Part shown: positions 39,901 to 47,211 of the stretch, piece by piece
How positions within the stretch are numbered: the stretch's first letter is position 1
Layout: every line of letters starts with the position of its first letter
Origin: JBKECA01 sp047973435
Lineage (GTDB): Bacteria; Planctomycetota; Planctomycetia; Planctomycetales; Planctomycetaceae
Direction: 5' to 3'
DNA: 48,711 bases
Assembly (NCBI GenBank): GCA_047973435.1
Contig: JBKECA010000120.1
Span: 1 to 48,711 of the forward strand
Notes under the pieces: model-generated
Told to the model about the DNA's origin: nothing
The model's database searches: none
What the model saw: the letters and a program-made list of their open reading frames with translations, nothing else
Made by a program: the position numbers and the translations under genes

Positions 39901-41318
39901 GCAATGGCGGCAACGACATCGCCAGTCTGTTTGACTCCGCGGGCGACGACGTTTACGACGCGACACCGACGACGGCTACGTTGACGGGCGTCGGATTTCA
40001 CGAAGAGGTCCAGAACTTCCGGATCGTGAACGCTAACGCCTCCACTGGTAACGACACCGCGACGTTGTATGACTCAGCGTTGTTCGACACGTTTGGTGGT
40101 CGAAAGTCCGGTTCGTCGATGGACGGCCCGATGAGCATGGGCAGCCCCATGTTCTCCAACCGGGCCAACGGCTTCGATACGGTGACTGCGAAAGCGACGG
40201 TCGACGGAATCGATCAGGCCTTGCTGGTCGGGACGAACACGATCGTTGACACCTTCAACGGTGGCTTTCCCAATTCCTCGATCAGCGATGGCTCGACCTA
40301 TACGATCAATGTCGAAGGCTTCGAGACGACGGTGGCGATTGCCCAGTTCGGAGATGGTGACAAAGCCATCTTCCAGGACACGGGGGGACCGAATTCCTTC
40401 CTCGGGCGAATGACATCGGCCACATCGTCCGACGCGTACATCAAGCTGCCCAGCGGCGCGGTTTACACTCGGGCCAAGAACTTCGCTGATATTACCGCAA
40501 ACGGAACCACGGGTGTCGATTCGGCAACGATTGAGGCCTGGTCGGATGACAATGTGTTCGTCGGTTCGGACGGTTCGGCAGTCATGACTGGTGCCGGTTA
40601 CAATTTCACGCTCAATAGTTTCGAGAACGTGATTGCCCGTTCGGGTGGTGGTGCCAATGATTTGGCGCGACTGAACGGTGGCGCCGAGGTCAACAACTTT
40701 GTGGCCCGGACCACTTTGGCCCAGATGAACATCGGAGCGGGCGCCACGGCCGGAATGTTACAAGTCGAGGTGTTCGACCGAGTGATTGCCGACGGAGCCG
40801 GCGGCAATGATACTGCCACGCTGTTCGATGGAGTTGCTAGCGATCTGTTCACCGCATCGGCAGGCAATTCTTCCTTGAAAGGGGCGTTGTCCAATGCACC
40901 GGGCTCGCAAAGCTACAACAACACTGCCTTGAACTTCGAGTCGGTCACCGCGCGAGCGACTGCCGGCGGAAGTGACGAGGCGTCGTTCGCCGACACGGCG
41001 GGCGTCGATTCCTATATCGCCCGACCATTCCATTCGGAGATGCACGGGAGCACATACTTCGCGGCTGCGATCGGGTTTGGCACGACTGTGGCGATTGCCT
41101 CTCTCGATGACGTGGGGGACCTGGCCCGGTTGTTCGATTCGTCTGGCAACGACCTGTACTTCGGTCGCAACTCCAGCGGTTCACTCAGCGGGACGGGATT
41201 CACGAATACCGTCCGTGGATTCGAACGAGTCTACATTCTTGGGACGCAAGGCGGCACCAACACCCTCAACATCGCCAACCTGCTGTACGTTCTGACTCAG
41301 TACGGCACTTGGGTCTGA
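33984..41318 (+). CDS. Giant secreted protein: two seven-fold FG-GAP propellers, RTX-like repeats, tandem-repeat tail
   Basis: 2,444 residues; AGGAG lies 8 bases before the ATG. The N-terminus has a basic stretch (RLPRRRRKAL) then ERFEDRVLLSA, the planctomycete extracellular-protein signature. Residues about 89-622 hold seven FG-GAP motifs of the type GDVNGDGFDDLLIGAP, and 872-1399 hold seven more. Each D-x-N-x-D-G-x-x-D loop should bind calcium, and seven repeats make one integrin-alpha-like propeller. After each propeller comes an RTX-like stretch (GGNGNDTLISDGGPDVLYGG near 650; GGADVLYGGEGDDNLVL near 1438) and a related linker domain. The last ~470 residues are about nine degenerate repeats around NDTATLFDSxGxDxF. 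Probably a surface adhesin or matrix protein; ligand unknown. Confidence 0.92.
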   Translation: MRLYSWLDLFKARLRHVARFGRLPRRRRKALQLTNRAERFEDRVLLSASQPLDLTAMGLSQGYTFSGEAVEIPATPPATNPYFDDGAGYTVSSAGDVNLDGYDDLIVTAPYAQGSTGPSDSGATYVILGGGHLAVLDEVDGSIDGNIDLVSITTFGLFGGHGFRIDGQQGSLYPDPGTSLTTATGIGDFNGDGLADIVVTQPNALDGSTPGKGRAYVIWSGTTAFNDALNVTGVFSLSALDNTDTTDTFGGIGIRIIGSQASAAGPPSVFGGHAGYSVSKVGDVNGDGYADFVIGEQAFDAATGSGSQNFHGKAYVVYGKSVGVNNSGGWYDDGLVTLGGGGTDSFSISSTSREQYDELGFAVAGVGDINGDGRDDIAVSAPYALNDINDGAGRTYVIFGGATIASSTSSLNGTNGFILEGATSGDRLGWSVAGAGDFNGDGYDDLIVGAPNADPSGKTNAGAAYIVYGRASFASVGSGVIAARSDLDGGTGFRLQGQYAGDQAGWSVGGAGDIDGDGFDDVIIGAPGYGTGRTYVVFGRKSGSDPEFLLKDIVDSGSSTTFPNLGVTDTGFSLDGPGSAGWSVANAGDVNGDGFDDLLIGAPFAYSDVAMGTAGQAFLVYGGNLRARPGIQVGTTGADTLDASTTVDPRDVLNGGNGNDTLISDGGPDVLYGGRGNDTLVIPDSQFFLTTGLGASGDPLATRRINGGLGRDTLVLAAGGETLDLTAIPDNRIQGIEVIDIRNNGTGFNTLILDIDEVRRLSDAGYTSGTPTGNTVIVRRSIGDEVQDAAGSFTAGGWTKLYDVVDDSFGSSTYGVTFEVYSQGNQLGVTFLLVEDPAVLSVRQLDGYDPNTGGTSGTQPNGHQGMTFAGAFGNDFAGQSVSGVGDVNGDGFDDFIIGAYGFDVSGAGTNSNQGAAYLVFGKGGTWSPTTSLSSLNGTSGVRINGIDVDDGAGFSVSALGDIDGDGYDDFAIGAHRADESPMNNTSEGEAYILFGKTFVSGAGLGWTGSGTFNLSVLDGSNGYVLRGNNPNDFAGISVGGGGDINGDGFDDIIVGANQADSTAAYQTTEGKTYVIFGGAANLAALDAVGLVDGLIRLNNVDGVTGFRLDGVSFQDLSGRAVSIAGDVNGDGLDDILVSGHGVDANPLVSTTTDQGAAYVVFGALDWSATPDMSLGTLDGTNGFRLNGINPGDFAGWSIRYAGDVNGDGFDDIIVGAYRANPAGNDSGQAYIVFGKADWSSAGTTGVNLSTISSAAGNGAVLNGFRAVDNSGFAVTGVGDFNGDGFDDVLVGAPRDAAHASIGNVAWSFGTNSSQPRSGIGDTGQAYLVFGQADWTGTPTFQPDNIDGLGSVRIDGQSYRDYLGFSVRSAGDVNGDGFGDLILSAPHSSYGGNQGTAYVVLGSSFPGTATPVAGTNAGETLAGTNPTDADQLIAGQGDDTLISDGGADVLYGGEGDDNLVLSDLDFSESRRLDGGNGIDILTLGNGTLGTAIAGGTLDLTTLADNRIQNVEYIDITGDPANVASDPTTVDNTLNLNVNEVLNISSNARGREIGTTSNIVSFSNTLVVLRDFGDRVLDAGGELEDNGWIADTTAYFDPIVGQFFIKYTQETNTATSGMATLYLQDTNVIFNGHNVTVNGTNNDDTIIYDAQNNQLTYNGVVYDLDAKILDSGLAADEVWNVEVHGFGGNDSVQLLGANGDDTANIGLTGSTATFNGTFDDPDAGGPIALAAASRTFSADSVEVHTFDGRGQTTADTLVLTDDNQSIDFTTTPGSGYAGLEIIDLTLADSNAITLDHAWVQANMAASNGSYGGENTLTIWQLADDDVDIADDTTLPWDHDSVAEWDASRQAFFEHVTDPSPDTNLLRIQFPQVVIVGTMTGPVAHVSGNNLDNIITYDYDSHVVTVDGVSFDLDDVTPTVPQVVSIDGRQGNDTLTITGSAGNDLARLEVGTAFVNFNGGAKFAFGTSVETVIVLGNGGNDIASLFDSAGDDVYDATPTTATLTGVGFHEEVQNFRIVNANASTGNDTATLYDSALFDTFGGRKSGSSMDGPMSMGSPMFSNRANGFDTVTAKATVDGIDQALLVGTNTIVDTFNGGFPNSSISDGSTYTINVEGFETTVAIAQFGDGDKAIFQDTGGPNSFLGRMTSATSSDAYIKLPSGAVYTRAKNFADITANGTTGVDSATIEAWSDDNVFVGSDGSAVMTGAGYNFTLNSFENVIARSGGGANDLARLNGGAEVNNFVARTTLAQMNIGAGATAGMLQVEVFDRVIADGAGGNDTATLFDGVASDLFTASAGNSSLKGALSNAPGSQSYNNTALNFESVTARATAGGSDEASFADTAGVDSYIARPFHSEMHGSTYFAAAIGFGTTVAIASLDDVGDLARLFDSSGNDLYFGRNSSGSLSGTGFTNTVRGFERVYILGTQGGTNTLNIANLLYVLTQYGTWV

Positions 41319-41357
41319 CGGCACGAAGCGAGAGTATGAGGCTATCCGAGGCCTAAC

Positions 41358-41381
41358 GCCGTCCGCTCTTGTCAGGACGGC
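41358..41381. other. Hairpin after the giant gene
   Basis: GCCGTCC pairs with GGACGGC across a ten-base loop, 40 bp after the stop. It precedes the stronger terminator and may support 3'-end formation. Confidence 0.5.
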
Positions 41382-41398
41382 CGCAGGTCAAGCTCATA

Positions 41399-41434
41399 GG
41401 GTCGCTCATCATTCCGATGGGCGACCCTTTTTTT
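41399..41434 (+). terminator. Intrinsic terminator of the giant gene
   Basis: GGGTCGCTCATC pairs with GATGGGCGACCC (one T-G wobble in twelve) over the loop ATTCC, and seven T follow. This is a textbook rho-independent terminator for transcription from the left. The T run is on the plus strand only, so the gene on the other side is not served by it. Confidence 0.92.
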
Positions 41435-41558
41435 CGCGGTCTCCCAGATTGCCCTGGCTGTCTCCCAGGGTGCCATTGTTGGCGACGCAACCCGTGAGTC
41501 GGTGAGAACGGGACTTCGGGCATCGGACCCGTATGTCGATGTGACGAGCCTTGACGGC

Positions 41559-43439
41559 TTACGCCTTGCGGATGAAGTGCTCTGCGTAACTGCGGACTTG
41601 CTGGCCGTTCAGGACGTGGAACATGCGCAACTGTTGAACAGTTTCCTGGCTGAAGTGCATTAGCGGGACGTGGACCAGCCGTTTGCCGTGGCGCTTGGCG
41701 AGGCGGCGCCAACCCGCACCGGGAGGGGCCTCAGACAACAAGGCGATATGGGGCTCGGTCGAGTGATGCAGGGCGGCAGCCAGCAGGCGTTCTTCCAGGG
41801 TGTCGGCATAGTCGAATCGAGGGTCACGCCACACGTCAGGGATGTCGCGTGGCGGAAAGAGAAACATCGCTCCGCCGTAGGTGGCCATTGCGATTCCCGG
41901 CCCTACGATCTCCTGCCCGTAATGAGTGGCGAAGAATGACAGAGTCGATTCATCGTCATGTTCGGCGTGCCAGGTAATCCGCCAGGGGTAGTCGCGCGGG
42001 TCCGCTGGTGAATCGAACAGCATGACCACGCAATCCAGCGAGCCTCGCGTCGGCGGCAGGACTTTGACGTGCAGTTCTCCAGTGTGCCAGTTTCGCAACG
42101 TCTCGCGGATATCGAGGCCGTCTTTCAGGCTGGTTGTGAACTTCTCCGTACGGGCAAGATCCTGTCCCAGCAGCTTCAATGCGTGGTCTTTCACATGAGT
42201 CCGGAATCGCTCGATCGCGACGTCTTCCGGTGGCCAGCTGCATTGGCGGAACGGGTTCCACTGCATCTGCCAGTTGAGTTGATCGACCTTGGGAGGACGC
42301 CGGTTCAGCTGGCAGGTTCGCCAGCTGACGGGTGAACCGGGGAGGCGGTTCTTCATCCGGACAACATCGCCGTCTGGCATTCGGCCCTGGCTGATTCCCA
42401 TTTGAAATTCGCCATAGGGTAGCGATTCCACATAAGGGTACTCCCGGGCCGTTTCCGCAACATGAATGGCGAACTGGTCTCCGGCAACTTGCTGGGCTGC
42501 AACGATCAGCGTGTACAAATCCGGGGTCATCCGCCGCTCGATGAGTGACAGATTACGAACGTACTTCAGGTAGCACCGCAACATTTGCGGGGTAATCTTG
42601 CGTGCCCGCTTCCCCAAGTCAGACTGGTACCGCGTGCGTGCGGCCAGCAGCATGTCTTTAACGCCGTCGACCGACAGGTTTTCGTCGTCGTCCAGGTCGG
42701 CACGCGCCCGTTCGTACAGGCCGGTAATGTAAGGGAGTTCTCCCAGCAGAAAGATCAGTGTGCGTGGGTCGACCCGTAACAGCTGCGGCAGCTCGACTTC
42801 CGCATCGTCGGTACTTGGCGGCGTCTGCTCGACAAACGCTTCGCGGATCCAGGGCCAGTCGGTGAGGGAGCAGACCAGCAGGATCGATTGGTAGTCTCGT
42901 TCGAGCTCTCGCAGCCGAGCGGCCATGTGCAGTACGCGGTCGCGGGGCTGGCCTTCGGGGAGTCGCGGTAACGCTGGCAGAACCGCTCCAGCAAAGGCTT
43001 CCACCGGAACCTGCTTCAACGCGTATGGGTCCGGCAGCGGTGCAGACAAGGGGATGTAGCGCTCGACTTCCAAATCGATGAACGCTCTTGGCTTGCGTTC
43101 CTGCATCGCGATCCGCAGAGCTGCGATCACCGGCTGACACGGATCAATCGGGACATAGCTGCAGGGCCGCAAATCAGGATCGTCATCTCCAGTGGAATCG
43201 GGCGTCCAGTCGACGGTTTGAAACCGCCGTTCCTCCTCCTGAACGACGACGGTGACGGTGGGCAGGTGGTCGATCGCCTGTTCGACGGACGGCTGAAAGG
43301 ATGGGGGGAGCGGAACCGCCAAGCAGTCGAACTCTTCTGCAAGCATCAGCCGACGGACTTCAACGGCAAAGTCGCCACTGCCATGAATGACCGGCAGGCA
43401 GGAAATTCGGGGACTGATGCGGAGGAATTCGTGAGGCAT
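41559..43439 (-). CDS. Unrecognised 626-residue protein
   Basis: I do not recognise the family with confidence. There is no signal peptide or membrane helix. The N-terminal part (CLPVIHGSGDFAVEVRRLML, CLAVPLPPSFQPSVEQAI) and DRVLHMAARLRELERDYQSI with LLVCSLTDWPWIREAF loosely recall ChaN/TraB-type or DUF5682 proteins, in which similar His-Gly and R-x-MA segments occur. The rest is mixed alpha/beta with RKITPQMLRCYLKYVRNLSL and a C-terminal AEHFIRKA. The frame is long, uninterrupted and uses codons like its neighbours, so it is surely a gene. Repeat copy E lies 34 bp upstream of the ATG. Confidence 0.8.
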   Translation of the reverse strand: MPHEFLRISPRISCLPVIHGSGDFAVEVRRLMLAEEFDCLAVPLPPSFQPSVEQAIDHLPTVTVVVQEEERRFQTVDWTPDSTGDDDPDLRPCSYVPIDPCQPVIAALRIAMQERKPRAFIDLEVERYIPLSAPLPDPYALKQVPVEAFAGAVLPALPRLPEGQPRDRVLHMAARLRELERDYQSILLVCSLTDWPWIREAFVEQTPPSTDDAEVELPQLLRVDPRTLIFLLGELPYITGLYERARADLDDDENLSVDGVKDMLLAARTRYQSDLGKRARKITPQMLRCYLKYVRNLSLIERRMTPDLYTLIVAAQQVAGDQFAIHVAETAREYPYVESLPYGEFQMGISQGRMPDGDVVRMKNRLPGSPVSWRTCQLNRRPPKVDQLNWQMQWNPFRQCSWPPEDVAIERFRTHVKDHALKLLGQDLARTEKFTTSLKDGLDIRETLRNWHTGELHVKVLPPTRGSLDCVVMLFDSPADPRDYPWRITWHAEHDDESTLSFFATHYGQEIVGPGIAMATYGGAMFLFPPRDIPDVWRDPRFDYADTLEERLLAAALHHSTEPHIALLSEAPPGAGWRRLAKRHGKRLVHVPLMHFSQETVQQLRMFHVLNGQQVRSYAEHFIRKA

Positions 43440-43473
43440 GGACTGAACCTGGGCGGCGAATGGACGTCAGTTG

Positions 43474-43559
43474 TATACCGCCCGCGGTCATCGATGATAC
43501 GTTCTGCCTCGCGGGAGTTAAACGTCTGAGTCATCTCAGTCGATGCCGCGGGCACTATA
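43474..43559 (-). repeat. Dispersed 86-bp inverted-terminal repeat, copy E
   Basis: Reverse orientation: TATACCGCCCGCGG at the left and CCGCGGGCACTATA at the right, with core TTCTGCCTCGCGGGAGTTAA. It is placed immediately upstream of the 626-residue gene (start 43439), inside any promoter or leader of that gene. Confidence 0.92.
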
Positions 43560-43902
43560 ACTTTCCAGACCGCCGCTGTCAGCTTCTCCGACCCAAAACG
43601 AATTGGCGACTTGACGCGCAAAGCGGTCTGTCCGTTCATCGGTCGGCTGTGGTCAGCCGCAAGACGAAGTTTCCAGACAGGAGTTTCGTGGCTGGATCCG
43701 ATCCCTGGAACGTTCAGGGACCACGATGACATGACCAAAAACTTCGCTGTGGTCGCTGGCAGACTGTTCGCTTCGGTGCCGGCCGCGGCAGCCCGATCGC
43801 TTTGATGAAAGTTGAGGGAAGCGTTCGGGCCCGTTCCTTGGCCAAGCGAAAAACCAGGCGTCGAACGGAATGATTGCCGAGAGCGTGCAGCCCGTTGCGA
43901 CG
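43560..43902. other. 343-bp gap with a possible coupled small frame on the minus strand
   Basis: A minus-strand frame begins with a GTG at 43906 whose GTGA overlaps the stop of the gene at 43903. It reads through ordinary-looking residues (SSWSLNVPGIGSSHETPVW, NGQTALRVKSPIRFGSEKL) before entering repeat E and running into the next gene. It might be the start of a real small gene cut by repeat E, or chance. Nothing else is recognisable. Confidence 0.25.
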
Positions 43903-45654
43903 TCACTTCTCCCCCAGTCGCTGACGAAGCTTGGCCTCAAATTCGTCTCCGCGATCCGCGTAAGGACGAACGCGGAGATACCAGTTTCCCCAATTGCGTC
44001 GTGCCCTCACCCGCCACCCTTCAATGGCCGATGCCTTCTCTGCGTCATTGGCATCGGGCTTGAGGTCATCCAACGGATTGACCGGCAGACCAAAGCCGTC
44101 AAAGCGTCGACTGAGCCAGCTGAGCGCGGCATGGGCTTCCATCATCACCCCCAGGTCCTGATCCTCGAGTGCGTCAATCAAATAGCGAGCCAGATGCAGA
44201 TCATTGGTGCGGCCCAAAGCCCACGCGGCCGTGCGGCGGATCTCTCCATGCGGATGCTGGATCAACTTGACCAACATCTCCTTCTGGCCGATCAGTTCGT
44301 TGCGATCCCCCAGCTGCACCTGCTCAATCAACTCACTTTGCGCCTGTTCCAAATCGAGCGCCCCCGGATCCTGCAGCGACTTGAGCAGTTGATCGAGCGG
44401 AGTGGGATCCTTCTTCGCCACAACGGCTTCCATCGGCTCTCCCTTCCCCCCCGTGAGCAGGCCACCGCCGTGCGATTCGGGAGCCGTCCGATTAAGGATC
44501 TTGCTTGTCGATTTCGCCAGAAACAAAACAATGAAGCTTGTTCCCATGGCGTAATCTGGCGCCGAGTCGTACTCGCACAACTTCCAACTACCGTCTGGTT
44601 GCTGGGACTTCAGGAGTTCTTGTGAACAGGCGGCATACCAATCACTTGATCCGAATTGGCTCCGGTTGGACAGAGCCCCCAGTCGTTCAATGGTGTAGAA
44701 GTAGTAAGCTATGTCTCCCTCGCCTCCCGTTGAGCGAAAACGGGTCGCGACCCAACTTAGCCCTTGGTCGGCTCCAGCGGCCAAGTCTGCCGCTTTAACT
44801 GTTGGCCGGAGGTTTGAAGCCGCTTCAGGTGAAGCATCGGTTGGCCTACTCAAATCAATACGTGTCAATTCCCCTGCCTCTGAATTCGTCGCTTTTTTCG
44901 GTTCTTCATCCAGCGTACCAGAGCGGCCAGATGACATCGTCTGATACTCGCCGGGGTACAAGTGCATCATTGCAATTAGCAAGCTACCAACTGCCGCCCC
45001 GGTCATGTTCAGTGTTGGCCGGCCTTGAGCGTCGCCTTCTTCTGTGCCGGGGACATAGCGATATCCGCCCTCGGATTCCTGGACAGCCAACAACCATTCT
45101 GCGGCTTTGTTCCAAGTTGTGTCAGGAACATCAACGCCTGCTCTCTCCGCGGACCAGAGGCCCAACATGGCATACTGCGTGACACTGATGTCCCCGGTTC
45201 GCCTGTCTCGCGAGGGATAGTTCCAGCCACCATGGGGGAACTGTTGCTCGACGATGAACTTGGCGATAGCGGAAATGTCCGCCTTCAATCCGGCCGGATC
45301 GACTTCCACCAGCAGCATGGCCTCGAGGCCCGCCACGTAAACCACGTGACTGCCGCTGCCGCCTTGGTACCCTCCGCTCTTGGTTCTGGCACGAATCGCG
45401 GCGACGGCCGAGCGCACCTTGGGGTGGTCCTTTGATTCTCCCGACTTGAGAATTGCCAGCGCCATGAGAGCCTGCCGGCCATCAGACCAACTGCCCGTCG
45501 GCTTGTCGTCGCGCGAAGCCAAATAATCCGCACCCTTTTTGATCGCTCGAGTGATTTCCGGAGAGGGCGCAGCCTCCACCGTCGCGGGAAGGGTGACGCA
45601 GGTCAGGACCAGCGCCAAAATCAATGACTGGCTTCGCCGACGAATGTTGCACAT
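43903..45654 (-). CDS. Secreted prenyltransferase/squalene-cyclase-fold protein with HEAT-like repeats
   Basis: 583 residues from the ATG at 45654 (MCNIRRRSQSLILALVLTCV, cleavage likely after TVEAA); the longer open frame upstream lacks a signal. Alpha/alpha-toroid repeats of the squalene-cyclase type are visible: FIVEQQFPHGGWNYPSRDR, AEWLLAVQESEGGYRYVPG and LLKSQQPDGSWKLCEYDSAP. No DxDD cyclase motif was seen, so catalysis is doubtful and a binding role is more likely. Residues about 440-540 look like HEAT repeats (HPHGEIRRTAAWALGRTND). Similar proteins are common in Planctomycetota with unknown function. Confidence 0.85.
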   Translation of the reverse strand: MCNIRRRSQSLILALVLTCVTLPATVEAAPSPEITRAIKKGADYLASRDDKPTGSWSDGRQALMALAILKSGESKDHPKVRSAVAAIRARTKSGGYQGGSGSHVVYVAGLEAMLLVEVDPAGLKADISAIAKFIVEQQFPHGGWNYPSRDRRTGDISVTQYAMLGLWSAERAGVDVPDTTWNKAAEWLLAVQESEGGYRYVPGTEEGDAQGRPTLNMTGAAVGSLLIAMMHLYPGEYQTMSSGRSGTLDEEPKKATNSEAGELTRIDLSRPTDASPEAASNLRPTVKAADLAAGADQGLSWVATRFRSTGGEGDIAYYFYTIERLGALSNRSQFGSSDWYAACSQELLKSQQPDGSWKLCEYDSAPDYAMGTSFIVLFLAKSTSKILNRTAPESHGGGLLTGGKGEPMEAVVAKKDPTPLDQLLKSLQDPGALDLEQAQSELIEQVQLGDRNELIGQKEMLVKLIQHPHGEIRRTAAWALGRTNDLHLARYLIDALEDQDLGVMMEAHAALSWLSRRFDGFGLPVNPLDDLKPDANDAEKASAIEGWRVRARRNWGNWYLRVRPYADRGDEFEAKLRQRLGEK

Positions 45655-46224
45655 GTAGTACTGTCCTGGTTCGCTCCAACACACATCGACTGACCGGCCC
45701 CTGCCGGTCACCACTTCCCAAGAAGTCCGATCCGCCTTCGCCCAAGTGCCATAGGGGAAGTCACGCGTTTGATCTTGGCGGTGTCGCCCACCTTTTTTGA
45801 GCGACAAATACCATGAATCCGATTAACCCAATCGTGATCTCGACAACGCACACGTCGCTATGGATAGAAAAGGGACAATCCCGCTCGAATGCCCTTGAGC
45901 CAAGCTGACGGCAACTGCGGCCCCCCCCCCGCCAATCTGGCTCGACGTGATCAATCCCAACTGTCGAGCAACCTGCATATCAGGTTGAACAGTCCCTGTT
46001 GGTTGACGCCGTTCAGGCACTCAATGCCAACCTGCGATGATCGAGTCTGTGAAGTGCAGGTTGGCTTCACTCCACGACTCAGCGAGTCTAGACAGCCCGT
46101 ATTACTGTTGCAATACTCGTGGCGGTCGCATGGCTGGACCGCTGTCGTGGCGATTCAACAACATTTCGCACACTTGACCACGGGAATTCGCGACCCAGTG
46201 TCATGTCACACATACGACACTCAC
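45655..46224. promoter_or_regulatory. Divergent intergenic region with C10 tract and dyad
   Basis: 570 bp between the toroid protein gene and the FkbM gene. It contains a run of ten C at 45921-45930 and an inverted repeat AACCTG-CATAT-CAGGTT at 45970-45986; GCAGGTTGG recurs near 46058. Either dyad could be an operator. The plus strand is open from 45889 but the encoded residues do not look like protein. Confidence 0.4.
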
Positions 46225-47211
46225 ATGGTGGGAAACCCGATTCCGAACGTCGTGAGGAAGTCAATTCATTCGGCCGTACGCCCGGTCGCCAGGCTGGTTC
46301 GAAAGTGGATCGAGCCTGTTCCTCCCACCGTCAGATTCGCATGGCATTCGGTTGCTTGTCGAACTTCGCCGCCGCTTGAGAGTTTCGAGCTATTGCTTCC
46401 GTCACCAACGGCGATTGCCGATCGCATCCAGTCCGGGAGATACGAGCCGGAGACTCTTCAACTGATTCAACATCTGGTAGTACCGGGAAAGGCATGTTTC
46501 GATATCGGCGCGCACTACGGGTATTTCACGGCATGCCTCTGCAGAGTGGCCGCCGACAGCCCGGTTCACGCTTTCGAACCATTTCCCGATCATTGTGCAC
46601 GGCTTCGATTGGCCGCAAAACAGAACCGTTTCCCAAACCTTCAAGTTCACGAGACTGCTGTCGCAAGCGTGTCGGGACGTCTGAAATTGCGTGTCCCCGC
46701 TGGTCCAGACGATGATGATTCGATGTCGTATCTTCAAGATTTCGGGGGTGTGCCGGGTGAGGAAGCTGCTGAAAAGTATTCAAAATTCTCTTGTATTGAA
46801 GTCCAGGCTGTGACATTGGACGAATTGGTCCCGCATCAGCCCAAGTTCATTAAGATCGATGCTGAAGGAGCGGAGTCGGGGATTTTGACAGCGGGTCAAA
46901 CGCTCCTGGAAGAATGCCGACCGAGGGTAATCGTCGAGGTTCACGGAATTGAACCGGCAGTCGCGTGTGCTGCCATGATGCACGATTTGGGCTACGATTC
47001 TTTCGCATATGGGCGGCCGCTCACGGCTGCCCCATTGCTGTTCCTCCATCAGTCAGACGCGGTCGCGCTTTCGCAACTTCGTCGGGTAGACTTCCGGTTG
47101 AGACAACTTGTCCGCGGCAAAGAGTCAAAGCCGCTGTCCATTGCAGGACGAGGAGGGTTCGTACAGGCTTTGCCGACTGAGGCCTCAGAATCGCTGGAAG
47201 CCGGCCGATGA
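46225..47211 (+). CDS. FkbM family SAM-dependent methyltransferase
   Basis: 329 residues if started at the ATG at 46225 (MVGNPIPNVVRKSIHSAV); the start is uncertain because no strong ribosome site is seen and the frame is open further upstream. The SAM-binding motif is CFDIGAHYGYFTACLCRVAA, followed by VHAFEPFPDH. The FkbM hallmark FIKIDAEGAESGILTAG lies in the C-terminal half. FkbM enzymes O-methylate sugars and other small molecules. The stop overlaps the glycosyltransferase start (ATGA), so both probably act on one glycan or surface polymer. Confidence 0.9.
   Translation: MVGNPIPNVVRKSIHSAVRPVARLVRKWIEPVPPTVRFAWHSVACRTSPPLESFELLLPSPTAIADRIQSGRYEPETLQLIQHLVVPGKACFDIGAHYGYFTACLCRVAADSPVHAFEPFPDHCARLRLAAKQNRFPNLQVHETAVASVSGRLKLRVPAGPDDDDSMSYLQDFGGVPGEEAAEKYSKFSCIEVQAVTLDELVPHQPKFIKIDAEGAESGILTAGQTLLEECRPRVIVEVHGIEPAVACAAMMHDLGYDSFAYGRPLTAAPLLFLHQSDAVALSQLRRVDFRLRQLVRGKESKPLSIAGRGGFVQALPTEASESLEAGR

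Noticed and set aside
38385..40001. Long minus-strand frame opposite the giant gene
   Set aside because: Its residues are Arg/His/Val-rich with no domain signature, while the plus strand shows continuous RTX and repeat motifs.
45889..46224. Upstream extension of the FkbM methyltransferase to 45889
   Set aside because: The extra 112 residues include the C10-encoded proline run and have no FkbM similarity; the ATG at 46225 gives a normal family length.
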